This document shows positions 14,655 through 23,080 of a DNA stretch of 59,411 nucleotides, in pieces (position 1 is the stretch's first letter; every line of letters starts with the position of its first letter). Made by a program: the position numbers and the translations under genes. Under the pieces are notes generated by a model, which was not told the origin of the DNA, searched no databases, and saw only the letters and a program-made list of their open reading frames with translations. Source of the DNA: Magnetococcales bacterium WMHbin3 (GTDB lineage: Bacteria; Pseudomonadota; Magnetococcia; Magnetococcales; Magnetaquicoccaceae); assembly GCA_002753185.1 (NCBI GenBank), contig PDZX01000021.1:1-59411 (forward strand). The letters run 5' to 3'.

Positions 14655-16385
14655 ATGGCCGCCAAAATGTTTCGTCAATGCCCGGATTCGGGCCTCTTCT
14701 TCCACAAATCCGCCGAGTCCCTGATGAAGGCCCACGCCGTCCTCGGGGTCGTCTATCTCCTCATCGGCGGTTTCTTCGGCCTGCTGGTCGCCGTCACCCG
14801 CATGCCCACCATTCACCTGCTCAGTGCAGAACAGTTCTATCAGGCCCTCTCCATCCACGGGACGGCCATCCTCATCTTCTGGGTCATCTTCTTTGAAATG
14901 GCGGTCCTTTATTTTGCCGCCTCCACGCTGTTGCGCTGTCGTCCGGCCACCCCCGGCATCGGCTGGGTCGGCTTCGTGCTCATGCTCGTCGGCTCGACCA
15001 TGGTCATGTATGCCTTCCTGCGCGGCAACTCCAGCGTCATGTTCACCTCCTATGTGCCCATGCCTGCGGAGCATACCTTCTACCTCGGCCTGATCCTCTT
15101 CGCCGTTGGTGCTCTCATCGGATGCTTCATCTTTCTGGGTACCCTCGTCGTCGCCAAGCAGGAAAAGACCTATGACGGCTCGGTTCCGCTGGTCACCTTC
15201 GGCGCCCTGACCGCCGCCATCATCGCCATCTTCACCATCGCCACCGGCGCGGTCATCCTCATTCCGACCTGGCTGTGGTCCCTGGGCGTTCTCAATCACA
15301 TCGACCCGCTCCTCTATCGCACCATCTGGTGGGGCCTGGGCCACTCCTCCCAGCAGATCAACGTCTCCGCGCACGTTTCCATCTGGTACGCCATCGCCGC
15401 CATCGTCTTCGGCGCCAGGCCGATGTCCGAAAAGGTGAGCCGTGGCGCCTTCCTGCTCTACATCCTCTTCCTGCAACTGGCCTCCGCCCACCACCTCCTG
15501 GCCGACCCCGGCATCGGTTCGACCTGGAAGGTGTTCAACACCAGCTATGCCATGTACCTCGCGGTCCTGGCCAGCATGATCCACGGCCTCACCGTTCCGG
15601 GCTGCATCGAAGTCGCTCAACGCAAGAAAGGGTTCAATAATGGCCTGTTCGAGTGGTTGCGCAAGGCGCCGTGGGGTAATCCGGTCTTCTCCGGCATGTT
15701 CATCTCCCTGATCGTCTTCGGCTTCATCGGAGGCATCACCGGCGTCGTGATGGGGACCGAGCAGATCAACCTCATCATCCACAACACCATCTTCGTGCCG
15801 GGTCACTTCCACGCCACCGTCGCCGTGGGCACCACCCTCGCCTTCATGGCCATCAGCTACTTCCTGATCCCGGTCGTCTTCCGTCGCAAGCTGATCTGGC
15901 CGACCCTGTGCAAATGGCAGCCCTACATCTTCGGTGGCGGCATGCTCCTGGTGATCCTCTTCCTGCTGGGCGCCGGCACCCTGGGCGTGCCCCGCCGTCA
16001 CTGGGACATCAACTTCTCCGACGCGGCCCTCCAGTTTCAGTTCGCCGGTACCGCCATCACCATGATGGGTATCGCCGGTCTGGGAGGCATCCTCGGCTCG
16101 GTGGGCGGCGCCCTCTTCTGCCTGATCGCCGTCGGCTCGCTGGTCTTCGGTGAAAAACTCGACCGGGGCGCCACCTTGCTGTCCAGCTTCGGCTTCCCGA
16201 TGGCGGACTCCTCCTACCCCATCGAAAAACCGGCCACGCTGGAACGCACGCCCATCGAACAAACCGGTTCCGGTGGCGTCGAGGCCAAGGGCACCTTCGT
16301 CCTGGCCCTGGTCTTCCTGGCCACCTTCGTCGTCTACTTCTTCATCAACGCCAAGTATCTCTCTTCGCTCTGGCCGATGGGTTGA
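14655..16385 (+). CDS. heme-copper superfamily subunit I with Gln in place of the active-site Tyr (eNOR-like nitric oxide reductase)
   Basis: The 576-residue protein has about 12-14 helices and all six metal-ligand histidines of the superfamily: His68 (low-spin heme), His230, His279 and His280 (CuB), His384 (high-spin heme) and His386 (GHFHA). In oxygen reductases of families A and B the helix VI motif is HPEVY, whose Tyr crosslinks to the CuB His; here it reads HSSQQ, with Gln234 at the Tyr position and no other Tyr near. Loss of that Tyr is the mark of NO-reducing members, and Gln at this place recalls the eNOR group. The start at 14655 follows AAGGAG. Setting within a nirS region under an FNR-type box supports NO reduction to N2O. 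Activity is inferred, not shown. Confidence 0.85.
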   Translation: MAAKMFRQCPDSGLFFHKSAESLMKAHAVLGVVYLLIGGFFGLLVAVTRMPTIHLLSAEQFYQALSIHGTAILIFWVIFFEMAVLYFAASTLLRCRPATPGIGWVGFVLMLVGSTMVMYAFLRGNSSVMFTSYVPMPAEHTFYLGLILFAVGALIGCFIFLGTLVVAKQEKTYDGSVPLVTFGALTAAIIAIFTIATGAVILIPTWLWSLGVLNHIDPLLYRTIWWGLGHSSQQINVSAHVSIWYAIAAIVFGARPMSEKVSRGAFLLYILFLQLASAHHLLADPGIGSTWKVFNTSYAMYLAVLASMIHGLTVPGCIEVAQRKKGFNNGLFEWLRKAPWGNPVFSGMFISLIVFGFIGGITGVVMGTEQINLIIHNTIFVPGHFHATVAVGTTLAFMAISYFLIPVVFRRKLIWPTLCKWQPYIFGGGMLLVILFLLGAGTLGVPRRHWDINFSDAALQFQFAGTAITMMGIAGLGGILGSVGGALFCLIAVGSLVFGEKLDRGATLLSSFGFPMADSSYPIEKPATLERTPIEQTGSGGVEAKGTFVLALVFLATFVVYFFINAKYLSSLWPMG

Positions 16386-16398
16386 CCTCGACAAAACC

Positions 16399-16424
16399 CC
16401 GGGGCGGGCTTCCGCCCGCCCCGG
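16399..16424 (+). terminator. G/C-rich hairpin between subunit I and heme O synthase
   Basis: An 11-bp perfect stem CCGGGGCGGGC/GCCCGCCCCGG with a TTCC loop starts 13 bases after the subunit I stop. The U-run after it is poor, so it may attenuate rather than fully stop transcription, giving more structural subunits than ctaB and sco. Confidence 0.65.
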
Positions 16425-16462
16425 AATTGGTTTGTGATCATTTTTCGGGAATTTTCGCGGCA

Positions 16463-17329
16463 ATGTCCATTTTGACGACCACCAAGGCGATTCTCACCCT
16501 GTTCAAGCTGCGCATCGGCGTGGCCATGGCCGCCACCGCCGGCGCCGGAATCGCCGTCATGCCCGGCCCTGGCCCGACCTGGACCGATACCGGCCTGCTC
16601 ATCCTCGCCGTCCTGCTCTCCGCCGGCGCGGCCGGAGGACTCAACCATTACCACGACCACGATATCGACTCCCTCATGGGACGCACCAGCAACCGGCCCT
16701 TCGTCACCGGAATCCTGCCGCACTCCAGGCTGTGGCTTGTGCTTTTCGCCGCCCTGGTCGTGCTGCCGGTCTGGGCCGTCTGGCGCCTGATCAATCCCAC
16801 CGCCGCCATCTACGTCTTCATGGGGGCCTTCTTCTACGGCGTGGTCTACACCATCTGGCTCAAACGCCGTACCTGGCTCAATATCGTCATCGGCGGACTC
16901 GCCGGCAGCTTCGCCATCCTCGCCGGCACTGCCATTCTCCATCCGGAACCCACTCCCTTGGCCATGGCGCTCGCCTTCGTCCTGTTCCTCTGGACGCCGC
17001 CCCACTTCTGGAGCCTCGCCATTGCCCTGAAAAAGGATTACGTCGCCGCCGGCATCCCCATGCTTCCCGTGGTCGCCGGCGAAACCAAGGCCGCGCGTTT
17101 CGTTCTTTTCAATACTGTCCTGCTTGCGCTCGCCTCGCTGCTGCCCGCCTTTTTGGGCCTGGGGTGGATCTACCTCGCCTGCGCCGTGGCCGGTGGCGTC
17201 TTTTTCCTGATACGCAGCGTTTCCCTGCTGCACGATCCGGCGCCAGGTCAGGCCATGAGCAATTTCCACGCCTCCCTGGTCCAACTGGCGCTGTTCCTCA
17301 CCGGCCTCTACCTGGAAGGCGCCATTTGA
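16463..17329 (+). CDS. ctaB: protoheme IX farnesyltransferase (heme O synthase)
   Basis: The 288-residue UbiA-family membrane protein has the two signature regions: NHYHDHDIDSLMGRTSNRP near residue 60 and WTPPHFWSLAIALKKDY near 180. It adds a farnesyl group to heme b to make heme O, which may be turned into heme A. Its place directly after subunit I suggests that the enzyme uses heme O or A. No ctaA is seen nearby. The ATG at 16463 lacks a strong ribosome site; upstream in-frame residues to 16382 run through the hairpin and are not credible. Confidence 0.92.
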   Translation: MSILTTTKAILTLFKLRIGVAMAATAGAGIAVMPGPGPTWTDTGLLILAVLLSAGAAGGLNHYHDHDIDSLMGRTSNRPFVTGILPHSRLWLVLFAALVVLPVWAVWRLINPTAAIYVFMGAFFYGVVYTIWLKRRTWLNIVIGGLAGSFAILAGTAILHPEPTPLAMALAFVLFLWTPPHFWSLAIALKKDYVAAGIPMLPVVAGETKAARFVLFNTVLLALASLLPAFLGLGWIYLACAVAGGVFFLIRSVSLLHDPAPGQAMSNFHASLVQLALFLTGLYLEGAI

Positions 17330-18156
17330 CCAGTTTCCGGCGCTTCGGCTTCGTCCTGTTTGTCCTGTTGTTCGTCTCCGACGCCCTGGCACTGCCTCCG
17401 CCAGGGCGCGGACGCGATCCCGTCTTCGATGGCAAACTCGCCCTGGAAGCCAGTCAGGCCGCCATTGGTCGCACCCTGGACGCTTATGCCTTCACCGATG
17501 TCACCGGCAAACCGGTCACCCTCGCCGAGTTCCAGGGCAAGCCTCTCCTGATCAGCCTGATCTATACCAGTTGCTACCATACCTGCTCGGTGGCCACCCG
17601 CCATCTGGCCAGCGTGGTCGAAAAGGCCGCCGAAACCTTCGGACCGGACAGCTTTCACGTCGTCACCATCGGCTTCGATACCCGTAACGATACCCCTCAG
17701 GCCATGGAGCGTTACGCACGTCAGCAGGGCGTGGCGGATCGTCCCTACTGGCGTTTTCTCAGTGGCTCCCAGGAGGAGATCGATCGTCTGACCGACCAAC
17801 TCGGCTTTCAATACGCCCCTTCCCCAAAGGGCTTCGACCACACGGTGCAGGTCTCGGTCGTCGATGCCAAGGGGGTGGTCTACCGGCAGGTCTACGGCGA
17901 AACCTTCCTGACCCCGGTCCTCACCGAACCCATGCGCACCCTCATCCTCGGCACCCCCCCGGAGGCGGAAACCCCCATCGCCGAACTGACCCGTCGGATT
18001 CGCTTTTTCTGCACCACCTATGACCCGCAACGGGATGGTTACCGTTTCGATTACTCTCTTTTCGTTGGGATGTTCTGCGGAGCGACCGTCATTTTCGGCG
18101 TCGCCTACTGGGTGGTGCGGGAATGGTTGCGCGGTCGCAGGGCCGCCAGGCGCTGA
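17326..18156 (+). CDS. Sco1/SenC-family copper chaperone with C-terminal membrane helix
   Basis: The 276-residue protein has a signal peptide (VLFVLLFVSDALA), a thioredoxin-like Sco domain with the copper motif Cys83-x3-Cys87 (SCYHTC) and the later ligand His in GFDHTVQ, and a C-terminal helix (VGMFCGATVIFGVAYWVV). Sco proteins load the CuA centre of subunit II. The start is a TTG at 17326, overlapping the ctaB stop by four bases; no in-frame ATG gives a signal peptide. It closes the NOR-like operon. Confidence 0.88.
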   Translation: MTSFRRFGFVLFVLLFVSDALALPPPGRGRDPVFDGKLALEASQAAIGRTLDAYAFTDVTGKPVTLAEFQGKPLLISLIYTSCYHTCSVATRHLASVVEKAAETFGPDSFHVVTIGFDTRNDTPQAMERYARQQGVADRPYWRFLSGSQEEIDRLTDQLGFQYAPSPKGFDHTVQVSVVDAKGVVYRQVYGETFLTPVLTEPMRTLILGTPPEAETPIAELTRRIRFFCTTYDPQRDGYRFDYSLFVGMFCGATVIFGVAYWVVREWLRGRRAARR

Positions 18157-18162
18157 CCGGTC

Positions 18163-18422
18163 ATGGAAACGGTTTCCGTTCCACTGCCCGATGATGTGTC
18201 CGCACGGTTGGATCGTCTGGACGACCTTGAATATCTGTATATCGCTGAGCAACGCTTGGCCGAAATCCACGCTGGCCGCAGCAAGACACACACATTGGCA
18301 GAAGTGGAGCGCAGCCTTGGCTTGGTGGATTCACTGCGACGACTGCGACCAATGCGGGTTTGGCACAGTTGGACAAACAGATCGCCAGACGTATCGCAGC
18401 CTTTTCGGCATTCTTGTTTCAG
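18163..18422 (+). pseudogene. decayed relBE-type toxin-antitoxin pair
   Basis: The first frame from 18163 reads like a RelB/DUF6290 antitoxin (SVPLPDDVSARLDRL, then YIAEQRLAEIHAGRSKTHTLAEVERSLGL), but the middle of the ribbon-helix-helix region is missing. A second frame around 18345-18420 gives LAQLDKQIARRIAAF, the helix typical of RelE toxins, without start or catalytic end. The deletion and frameshift leave neither protein intact. Confidence 0.7.
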
Positions 18423-18661
18423 CAACAAGCCACCATGCGTTCCCATCGAGTGCCGGTTTGGATATTCGATACCATCAACATTCCTTGGTCAGGCTGTAAC
18501 ATCTGTTCGTTGGCGTTGAGCAACTCGATACCATACACCCTGCCATCGGGAGACAGATCGACGTTCAGTTCATCACTGATGCGCAGCGTTTCAACCTCGC
18601 CTACCTCTTCTCTGAGGCGAATATAGGCAACATTGTAGCTGGGGTCGTAGGTTATACGCAT
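18419..18661 (-). CDS. DUF2283-family small protein
   Basis: An 80-residue protein whose first 60 residues follow the DUF2283 pattern (MRITYDPSYNVAYIRLRE...LRISDELNVDLSPDGRVYGIELLNA). Function is unknown; such genes often sit with toxin-antitoxin or mobile DNA. The tail after NEQML is probably read-through into the relE remnant, so the 3' end may be altered. The ATG at 18661 is preferred over an upstream in-frame one at 18694 because it matches the family start. Confidence 0.7.
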   Translation of the reverse strand: MRITYDPSYNVAYIRLREEVGEVETLRISDELNVDLSPDGRVYGIELLNANEQMLQPDQGMLMVSNIQTGTRWERMVACC

Positions 18662-19019
18662 ACTCTTTTCTCCTGTATTGGAAAAATTTACCAATTACGA
18701 TCACCAGAACCCATTCGCTATGTTCTGTAATCTCATATACCTAAACTTGTTTATTGCCCCTCCATCATACTGCCGTATCATGTAATTATATATACTAACT
18801 GAATGCGCGCTGCGTTTCAAAGCAAATGTAAGCGCAAAGCTAAGAAATTTCCATGGTCAAATGGCATTTCTGCAGTATCAATGGGTTGATGATTAATAAA
18901 AACGATTGATTCTTGATTTCAAATGCAATTGCCCCGCCGTCGCCCGTGCCACCCATTGACCTGACCACGCCGATCGGGATAACCTGCACCTCCCAATCTT
19001 CTCCCGCAGGGGAAACGGC
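18662..19019. other. AT-richer intergenic region before nirJ
   Basis: No gene is visible in these 358 bases, which are clearly more AT-rich than the surroundings. A weak sigma70-like pair TTGCCC (18754-18759) and TATCAT (18776-18781), 16 bases apart, points toward nirJ. No FNR-type palindrome is seen here. Together with the relBE remnant this looks like a former insertion point. Confidence 0.4.
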
Positions 19020-20162
19020 ATGTTTCGTCTGACCCAATTCCTGTCTCGCCTCTTGCGGCCGGAGGCGGCACGGCGTTCCCGCGTGAACGCCACCACCGGC
19101 CCGGTGATCGTTTGGAACCTGATCCGGCGCTGCAATCTCGCCTGCGTCCACTGCTACTCCGCCTCGGCGGATCGGGATTTTCGCGGGGAGTTGACCCATG
19201 AGGAGGCCCTCCGGCTCGTCGGGGAATGCAGGCAGGCCGGTGTGCCCGCCCTGATCCTCTCCGGCGGGGAACCGCTGCTGCGGCCCGACCTTTTCGACAT
19301 TGCCCGCGCCGCCAAGGAGGCGGGCTTTTATGTCGGACTTTCCAGCAACGGCACCTTGATGGACCATCCCATGGCGCAACGCATCGCCCAGGCTGGCTTT
19401 CATTATGTGGGGGTGAGCTTGGATGGCCTGGAGGCCAACCACGACCGCATGCGCGGCATGCCCGGCGCCTTCCGGCGGTCCCTGGAGGGAATTCGCCACT
19501 GCCGCGCCGAGGGGGTCCAGGCCGGCATCCGCTTCACCCCCACCCGCGAAAACGTCGCCGACTTGCCGGGCCTGCTCGCCCTGATGCCGGAAGAGGGGGT
19601 GGAACGGCTCTACCTGTCCCACTGGAATCACGCGGGCAGGGGCCGGGCCAACCGCGAGGCCGATACCGATCACCAGGCCACCCGCCACACCATGGAGATG
19701 CTCTTCGATCTGGCCCTCCATGACCTGGAGAACGGCACGTCACGGGAAATCGTCACCGGCAACAACGACGCCGACGGGGTTTTTTTTCTGTTCTGGGTGG
19801 AGAGGCGTCTGCCGCATTTACTGGCACGGGCCGAGGCAATGCTGCTAGAATGGGGGGGTAACGCGTCGGGAGTCGGTATCGCCAATATCGACGAGCAGGG
19901 CGAGGTCCATCCAGACATTTTCTGGCGTCACCACTCCCTGGGCAATGTCCGCAATCGTCCGTTCGCGGATATCTGGTTCGGGAATGACGACCCCCTGTTG
20001 GCCGGTCTGCGCCAGAAGCCCAGACCCGTCAAGGGACGCTGCGGACAGTGCCGATACCTGGCCATCTGCGGCGGCAATACGCGTGTACGGGCGTATCAAT
20101 CCACCGGGGACCACTGGGCGGAGGACCCCGGATGTTATTTGACCGATGCGGAAATTTTGTGA
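19020..20162 (+). CDS. nirJ: NirJ, radical SAM heme d1 biosynthesis protein
   Basis: The 380-residue radical SAM protein has the cluster motif CNLACVHC near residue 40, then LSGGEPLLRPDLF and LSSNGTLMD, and a C-terminal SPASM-like cysteine set (CGQCRYLAICGGNTRVRA...DPGCYL). NirJ removes two propionate chains from didecarboxysiroheme in heme d1 synthesis. It heads the second nir group (nirJ-nirN-nirE), about 13 kb from nirS. Confidence 0.95.
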   Translation: MFRLTQFLSRLLRPEAARRSRVNATTGPVIVWNLIRRCNLACVHCYSASADRDFRGELTHEEALRLVGECRQAGVPALILSGGEPLLRPDLFDIARAAKEAGFYVGLSSNGTLMDHPMAQRIAQAGFHYVGVSLDGLEANHDRMRGMPGAFRRSLEGIRHCRAEGVQAGIRFTPTRENVADLPGLLALMPEEGVERLYLSHWNHAGRGRANREADTDHQATRHTMEMLFDLALHDLENGTSREIVTGNNDADGVFFLFWVERRLPHLLARAEAMLLEWGGNASGVGIANIDEQGEVHPDIFWRHHSLGNVRNRPFADIWFGNDDPLLAGLRQKPRPVKGRCGQCRYLAICGGNTRVRAYQSTGDHWAEDPGCYLTDAEIL

Positions 20163-20181
20163 AACGAAGCGAGGCGGATGC

Positions 20182-21696
20182 ATGCGATATCGTGATTGGC
20201 GGCTGTGGTTGACCGTTGGGCTGGCGTTGGCGGGTTGGCCGGAGTGGGTCCGGGCCGAGGCGCCGCGTGGAGCCGATGCCCTCTATAAGCAATATTGCGC
20301 CGAGTGCCACCATCCGGAGCGGCTGGGGGCCATGGGGCCTGCCTTGCTGCCGGAAAATCTCGACCGCTTTCCCAAAAAGGAGGCCGCTGCGGTGATCGCC
20401 AAGGGGCGACCCGCCACCCAGATGCCCGGTTTCGAGACGCAACTGTCCGCCGACGAGATCCAGGAACTGGTAAAACGGATCTATACCCCCCTCGCCACCC
20501 CGCCGGTCTGGGACGAGGCGGCCATCAAGGCCAGCCACGTCATCCACCACGCCAACGCCACCCTGCCGGACAAGCCGGTCCATGCCGCAGACCTCATGAA
20601 CCTGTTCATGGTGGTGGAACTGGGCGATCACCACGTCACCGTGCTGAATGGCGACGCCCTGGCGCCGATTCATCGTTTTCCTTCCCGGTTCGCCGTGCAT
20701 GGGGGGATCAAGTACTCCCCGGATGGCCGCTTCGCCTACATGGCCTCCCGTGACGGCTGGGTCAGCCGTTTCGATCTCTTTGGCCTGCAAATGACCCACG
20801 AGGTCCGCGTGGGGGTCAATACCCGCAACATGGCGGTCTCCGGCGACGGTCGTTTCGTGATGGCGGCCAACACCTTGCCGCAAAATCTGGTGGTGCTCGA
20901 TGCCGCCGATCTCTCCCTGGTCAAGGTGATCCCGGTGGTCAACCCGAAAGGGGAGCGTTCCCGTCCCAGCGCGGTCTATACGGCGGCTCCCCGCAATTCC
21001 TTCATCGTGGCGCTCAAGGACCTGCCGGAGGTGTGGGAGATCCCCTACCACGACAAGGGGGCCAAAGAATCATTTCCCATCCGCCGCATCGAACTGGACG
21101 CCATCCTGGACGACTTTTTCTTCGATCAACCCTATCGCCATCTCATCGGCGCCTCCCGAACCGCCGCGAGCGGCCAGGTGATCCAGCTCGACGAGGGGAG
21201 AAAAATCGCTGCCATCGACATTGCCGGCATGCCCCATCTGGCCTCCGGCATCACCTGGCCCTATCAGGATACCCTGGTGATGGCCACCCCCAACCTCAAG
21301 GAGGGGGAGGTGACGGTCGTGGACCTGAACACCTGGAAGACGATCAAAAAGATCCCAACCCTGGGTCCGGGCTTCTTCATGCGCAGCCACGAAAACACCC
21401 CTTATGCCTGGGTGGATGTCTTCTTCGGCCCCAACAAGGACGCGGTGCATGTGATCGACAAGCGCACCCTGGAGATCGTCAAGACCCTGCGTCCCGCGCC
21501 GGGCAAGACAGCGGCTCATGTCGAATTCACCAAGGATGGCCGTTACGCCTTGCTGAGCATCTGGGACATGGATGGCGCGCTGGTGATCTACGACGGCAAC
21601 ACCCTGGAAGAGGTGAAACGGATCCCCATGAAGAAGCCCTCCGGGAAATACAACGTATCCAACAAGATCAACCGATCCGCGGGGACCAGCCATTGA
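20182..21696 (+). CDS. nirN: NirN, periplasmic c-type cytochrome with d1 propeller (dihydro-heme d1 dehydrogenase)
   Basis: The 504-residue paralogue of NirS has a signal peptide (residues 1-25), one heme c motif CAECH at residues 39-43, and an eight-bladed propeller ending in KKPSGKYNVSNK. NirN oxidises the last d1 precursor and hands heme d1 to NirS. It lacks the substrate-site SHHAPEW of NirS. The ATG at 20182 follows GAGGCGG; the upstream in-frame ATG at 20146 lies within nirJ. Confidence 0.9.
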   Translation: MRYRDWRLWLTVGLALAGWPEWVRAEAPRGADALYKQYCAECHHPERLGAMGPALLPENLDRFPKKEAAAVIAKGRPATQMPGFETQLSADEIQELVKRIYTPLATPPVWDEAAIKASHVIHHANATLPDKPVHAADLMNLFMVVELGDHHVTVLNGDALAPIHRFPSRFAVHGGIKYSPDGRFAYMASRDGWVSRFDLFGLQMTHEVRVGVNTRNMAVSGDGRFVMAANTLPQNLVVLDAADLSLVKVIPVVNPKGERSRPSAVYTAAPRNSFIVALKDLPEVWEIPYHDKGAKESFPIRRIELDAILDDFFFDQPYRHLIGASRTAASGQVIQLDEGRKIAAIDIAGMPHLASGITWPYQDTLVMATPNLKEGEVTVVDLNTWKTIKKIPTLGPGFFMRSHENTPYAWVDVFFGPNKDAVHVIDKRTLEIVKTLRPAPGKTAAHVEFTKDGRYALLSIWDMDGALVIYDGNTLEEVKRIPMKKPSGKYNVSNKINRSAGTSH

Positions 21697-21698
21697 GC

Positions 21699-22526
21699 AT
21701 GCCAGCCGTATCCAACGCCTATCCACTCCCCGGCATGGTGCTCCTGGTGGGGGCGGGACCGGGGGATCCCGGCCTGTTGACCCTGGCCGCCCACGAGGCG
21801 CTCCAGAATGCCGACGTGGTGGTCCATGACTCCCTGGTCTCCAGGGAGATCCTCGACATGATCCCGTCCGCCTGCGAGCGGGTCCATGCCGGCAAACGGG
21901 GCGGACGACCCTCCGCCAGCCAGACGGACATCAGCGCCACTCTGGTGCGGTTGGCCAGGGAGGGCCGTCGGGTGGTGCGCCTCAAGGGCGGGGATCCGTT
22001 TGTGTTCGGTCGCGGCGGGGAAGAGGCCGAACGCCTGGTGGAAGAGGGGATTCCCTTTCGGGTCATCCCTGGGCTGACCTCCGGGGTGGCGGGACCGGCC
22101 TACGCGGGGATTCCCATCACGCATCGGGATGTCAATGCCAACGTGGCCTTTCTTACCGGCCACGAATCCGCAGAGAACTCGCCGTTTCTGGATGGTGGGG
22201 ATGCCTCTTCGCGCATCCACTGGGAGGCGGTGGCCCTGGCCTTTCCGGTGCTGGTGCTGTACATGGCGATGCAGAATCTGACCCTGGTGGTCCCCAGGCT
22301 GATCCAGGCCGGACGCGCCGCCGAAACGCCGGTGGCGGTCATCCGCTGGGCCACCACCCCCCGGCAGCAGACCCTGGTGACCACCTTGGGGAGCGTGGTC
22401 GAGGATGTGCAACGGTTGGGTCTGCAACCGCCGGCGGTGATCGTGATCGGCGATGTGGTGCGTTACCGGGATCGTTTGCGCTGGTTCGTGGATGAAACCT
22501 TGTCCAGGGAGGTACCGTCGGTATGA
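21699..22526 (+). CDS. nirE: uroporphyrinogen-III C-methyltransferase (SUMT)
   Basis: The 275-residue enzyme shows the SUMT signatures: VGAGPGDPGLLTLAA, VHAGKRGG, LKGGDPFVFGRGGEEAE, PGLTSGVAGPAYAGIPITHR and TPVAVIRWATTPRQQ. It makes precorrin-2 from uroporphyrinogen III with SAM, the entry to siroheme and heme d1. Context makes nirE the better symbol than cobA. It follows nirN by two bases and overlaps the next gene (ATGA). Confidence 0.93.
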   Translation: MPAVSNAYPLPGMVLLVGAGPGDPGLLTLAAHEALQNADVVVHDSLVSREILDMIPSACERVHAGKRGGRPSASQTDISATLVRLAREGRRVVRLKGGDPFVFGRGGEEAERLVEEGIPFRVIPGLTSGVAGPAYAGIPITHRDVNANVAFLTGHESAENSPFLDGGDASSRIHWEAVALAFPVLVLYMAMQNLTLVVPRLIQAGRAAETPVAVIRWATTPRQQTLVTTLGSVVEDVQRLGLQPPAVIVIGDVVRYRDRLRWFVDETLSREVPSV

Positions 22527-23080
22527 AATCTTTATTGTTTATTATTGTGTTGCTTGCTGCGGGACCGGTATCGGCGGGGGGGGTCAAACCCGAACATGTG
22601 GAGCGGGTGAAGCAGGAGAAAAAATGTCCCAGATGTGATCTGCAATATACCGATTGGCGCAAGGTCGATCTGGCGGGGGCGGATCTCACCGGCGCGACCT
22701 TGTACAAGTGTCAATTGGGGGAGACCAATCTGTCGGGCAGTCGGCTGGTGTGGGCCAACCTGGAGATGGCCGTGATGCCGGGCGCCGACCTGAGCGGGGC
22801 CGATCTGACCGGAGCCGACCTGCGGCAGACCGATATGAGTGGGGCCAAATTGGTCAAGGCCAATCTCTATGGCGCGAACATGGAAAAGGCCAAGGCGGGC
22901 GGCGCCGATTTTTCCGGGGCGAATCTCAAGGGGGTCAACCTGGTGGGCGCCGATTTGCGTGGCGGCAATCTGACCGGGGTCAATCTGGAGCTGGCCGTGT
23001 TGAACGGCGCCCTGCTCGGGGGCGCGACCTGGACCGATGGCCGTGTCTGCGGTCAGGAGTCCAAGGGTCAATGCCAATGA
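22523..23080 (+). CDS. secreted pentapeptide-repeat protein 1
   Basis: The 185-residue protein has a signal peptide (MKSLLFIIVLLAAGPVSA), a short charged stretch with CPRC, then about 20 pentapeptide units of the A(D/N)LxG type forming a right-handed quadrilateral helix. It ends with two cysteines (VCGQESKGQC), so a disulfide with the N-terminal CxxC pair is conceivable. Its start overlaps nirE by four bases, so it is part of the heme d1 transcript. Function unknown. Confidence 0.85.
   Translation: MKSLLFIIVLLAAGPVSAGGVKPEHVERVKQEKKCPRCDLQYTDWRKVDLAGADLTGATLYKCQLGETNLSGSRLVWANLEMAVMPGADLSGADLTGADLRQTDMSGAKLVKANLYGANMEKAKAGGADFSGANLKGVNLVGADLRGGNLTGVNLELAVLNGALLGGATWTDGRVCGQESKGQCQ

Noticed and set aside
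14655..16385. Ordinary cytochrome c oxidase subunit I
   Set aside because: The HPEVY motif with its crosslinked Tyr is missing (HSSQQ), and the setting is denitrification.
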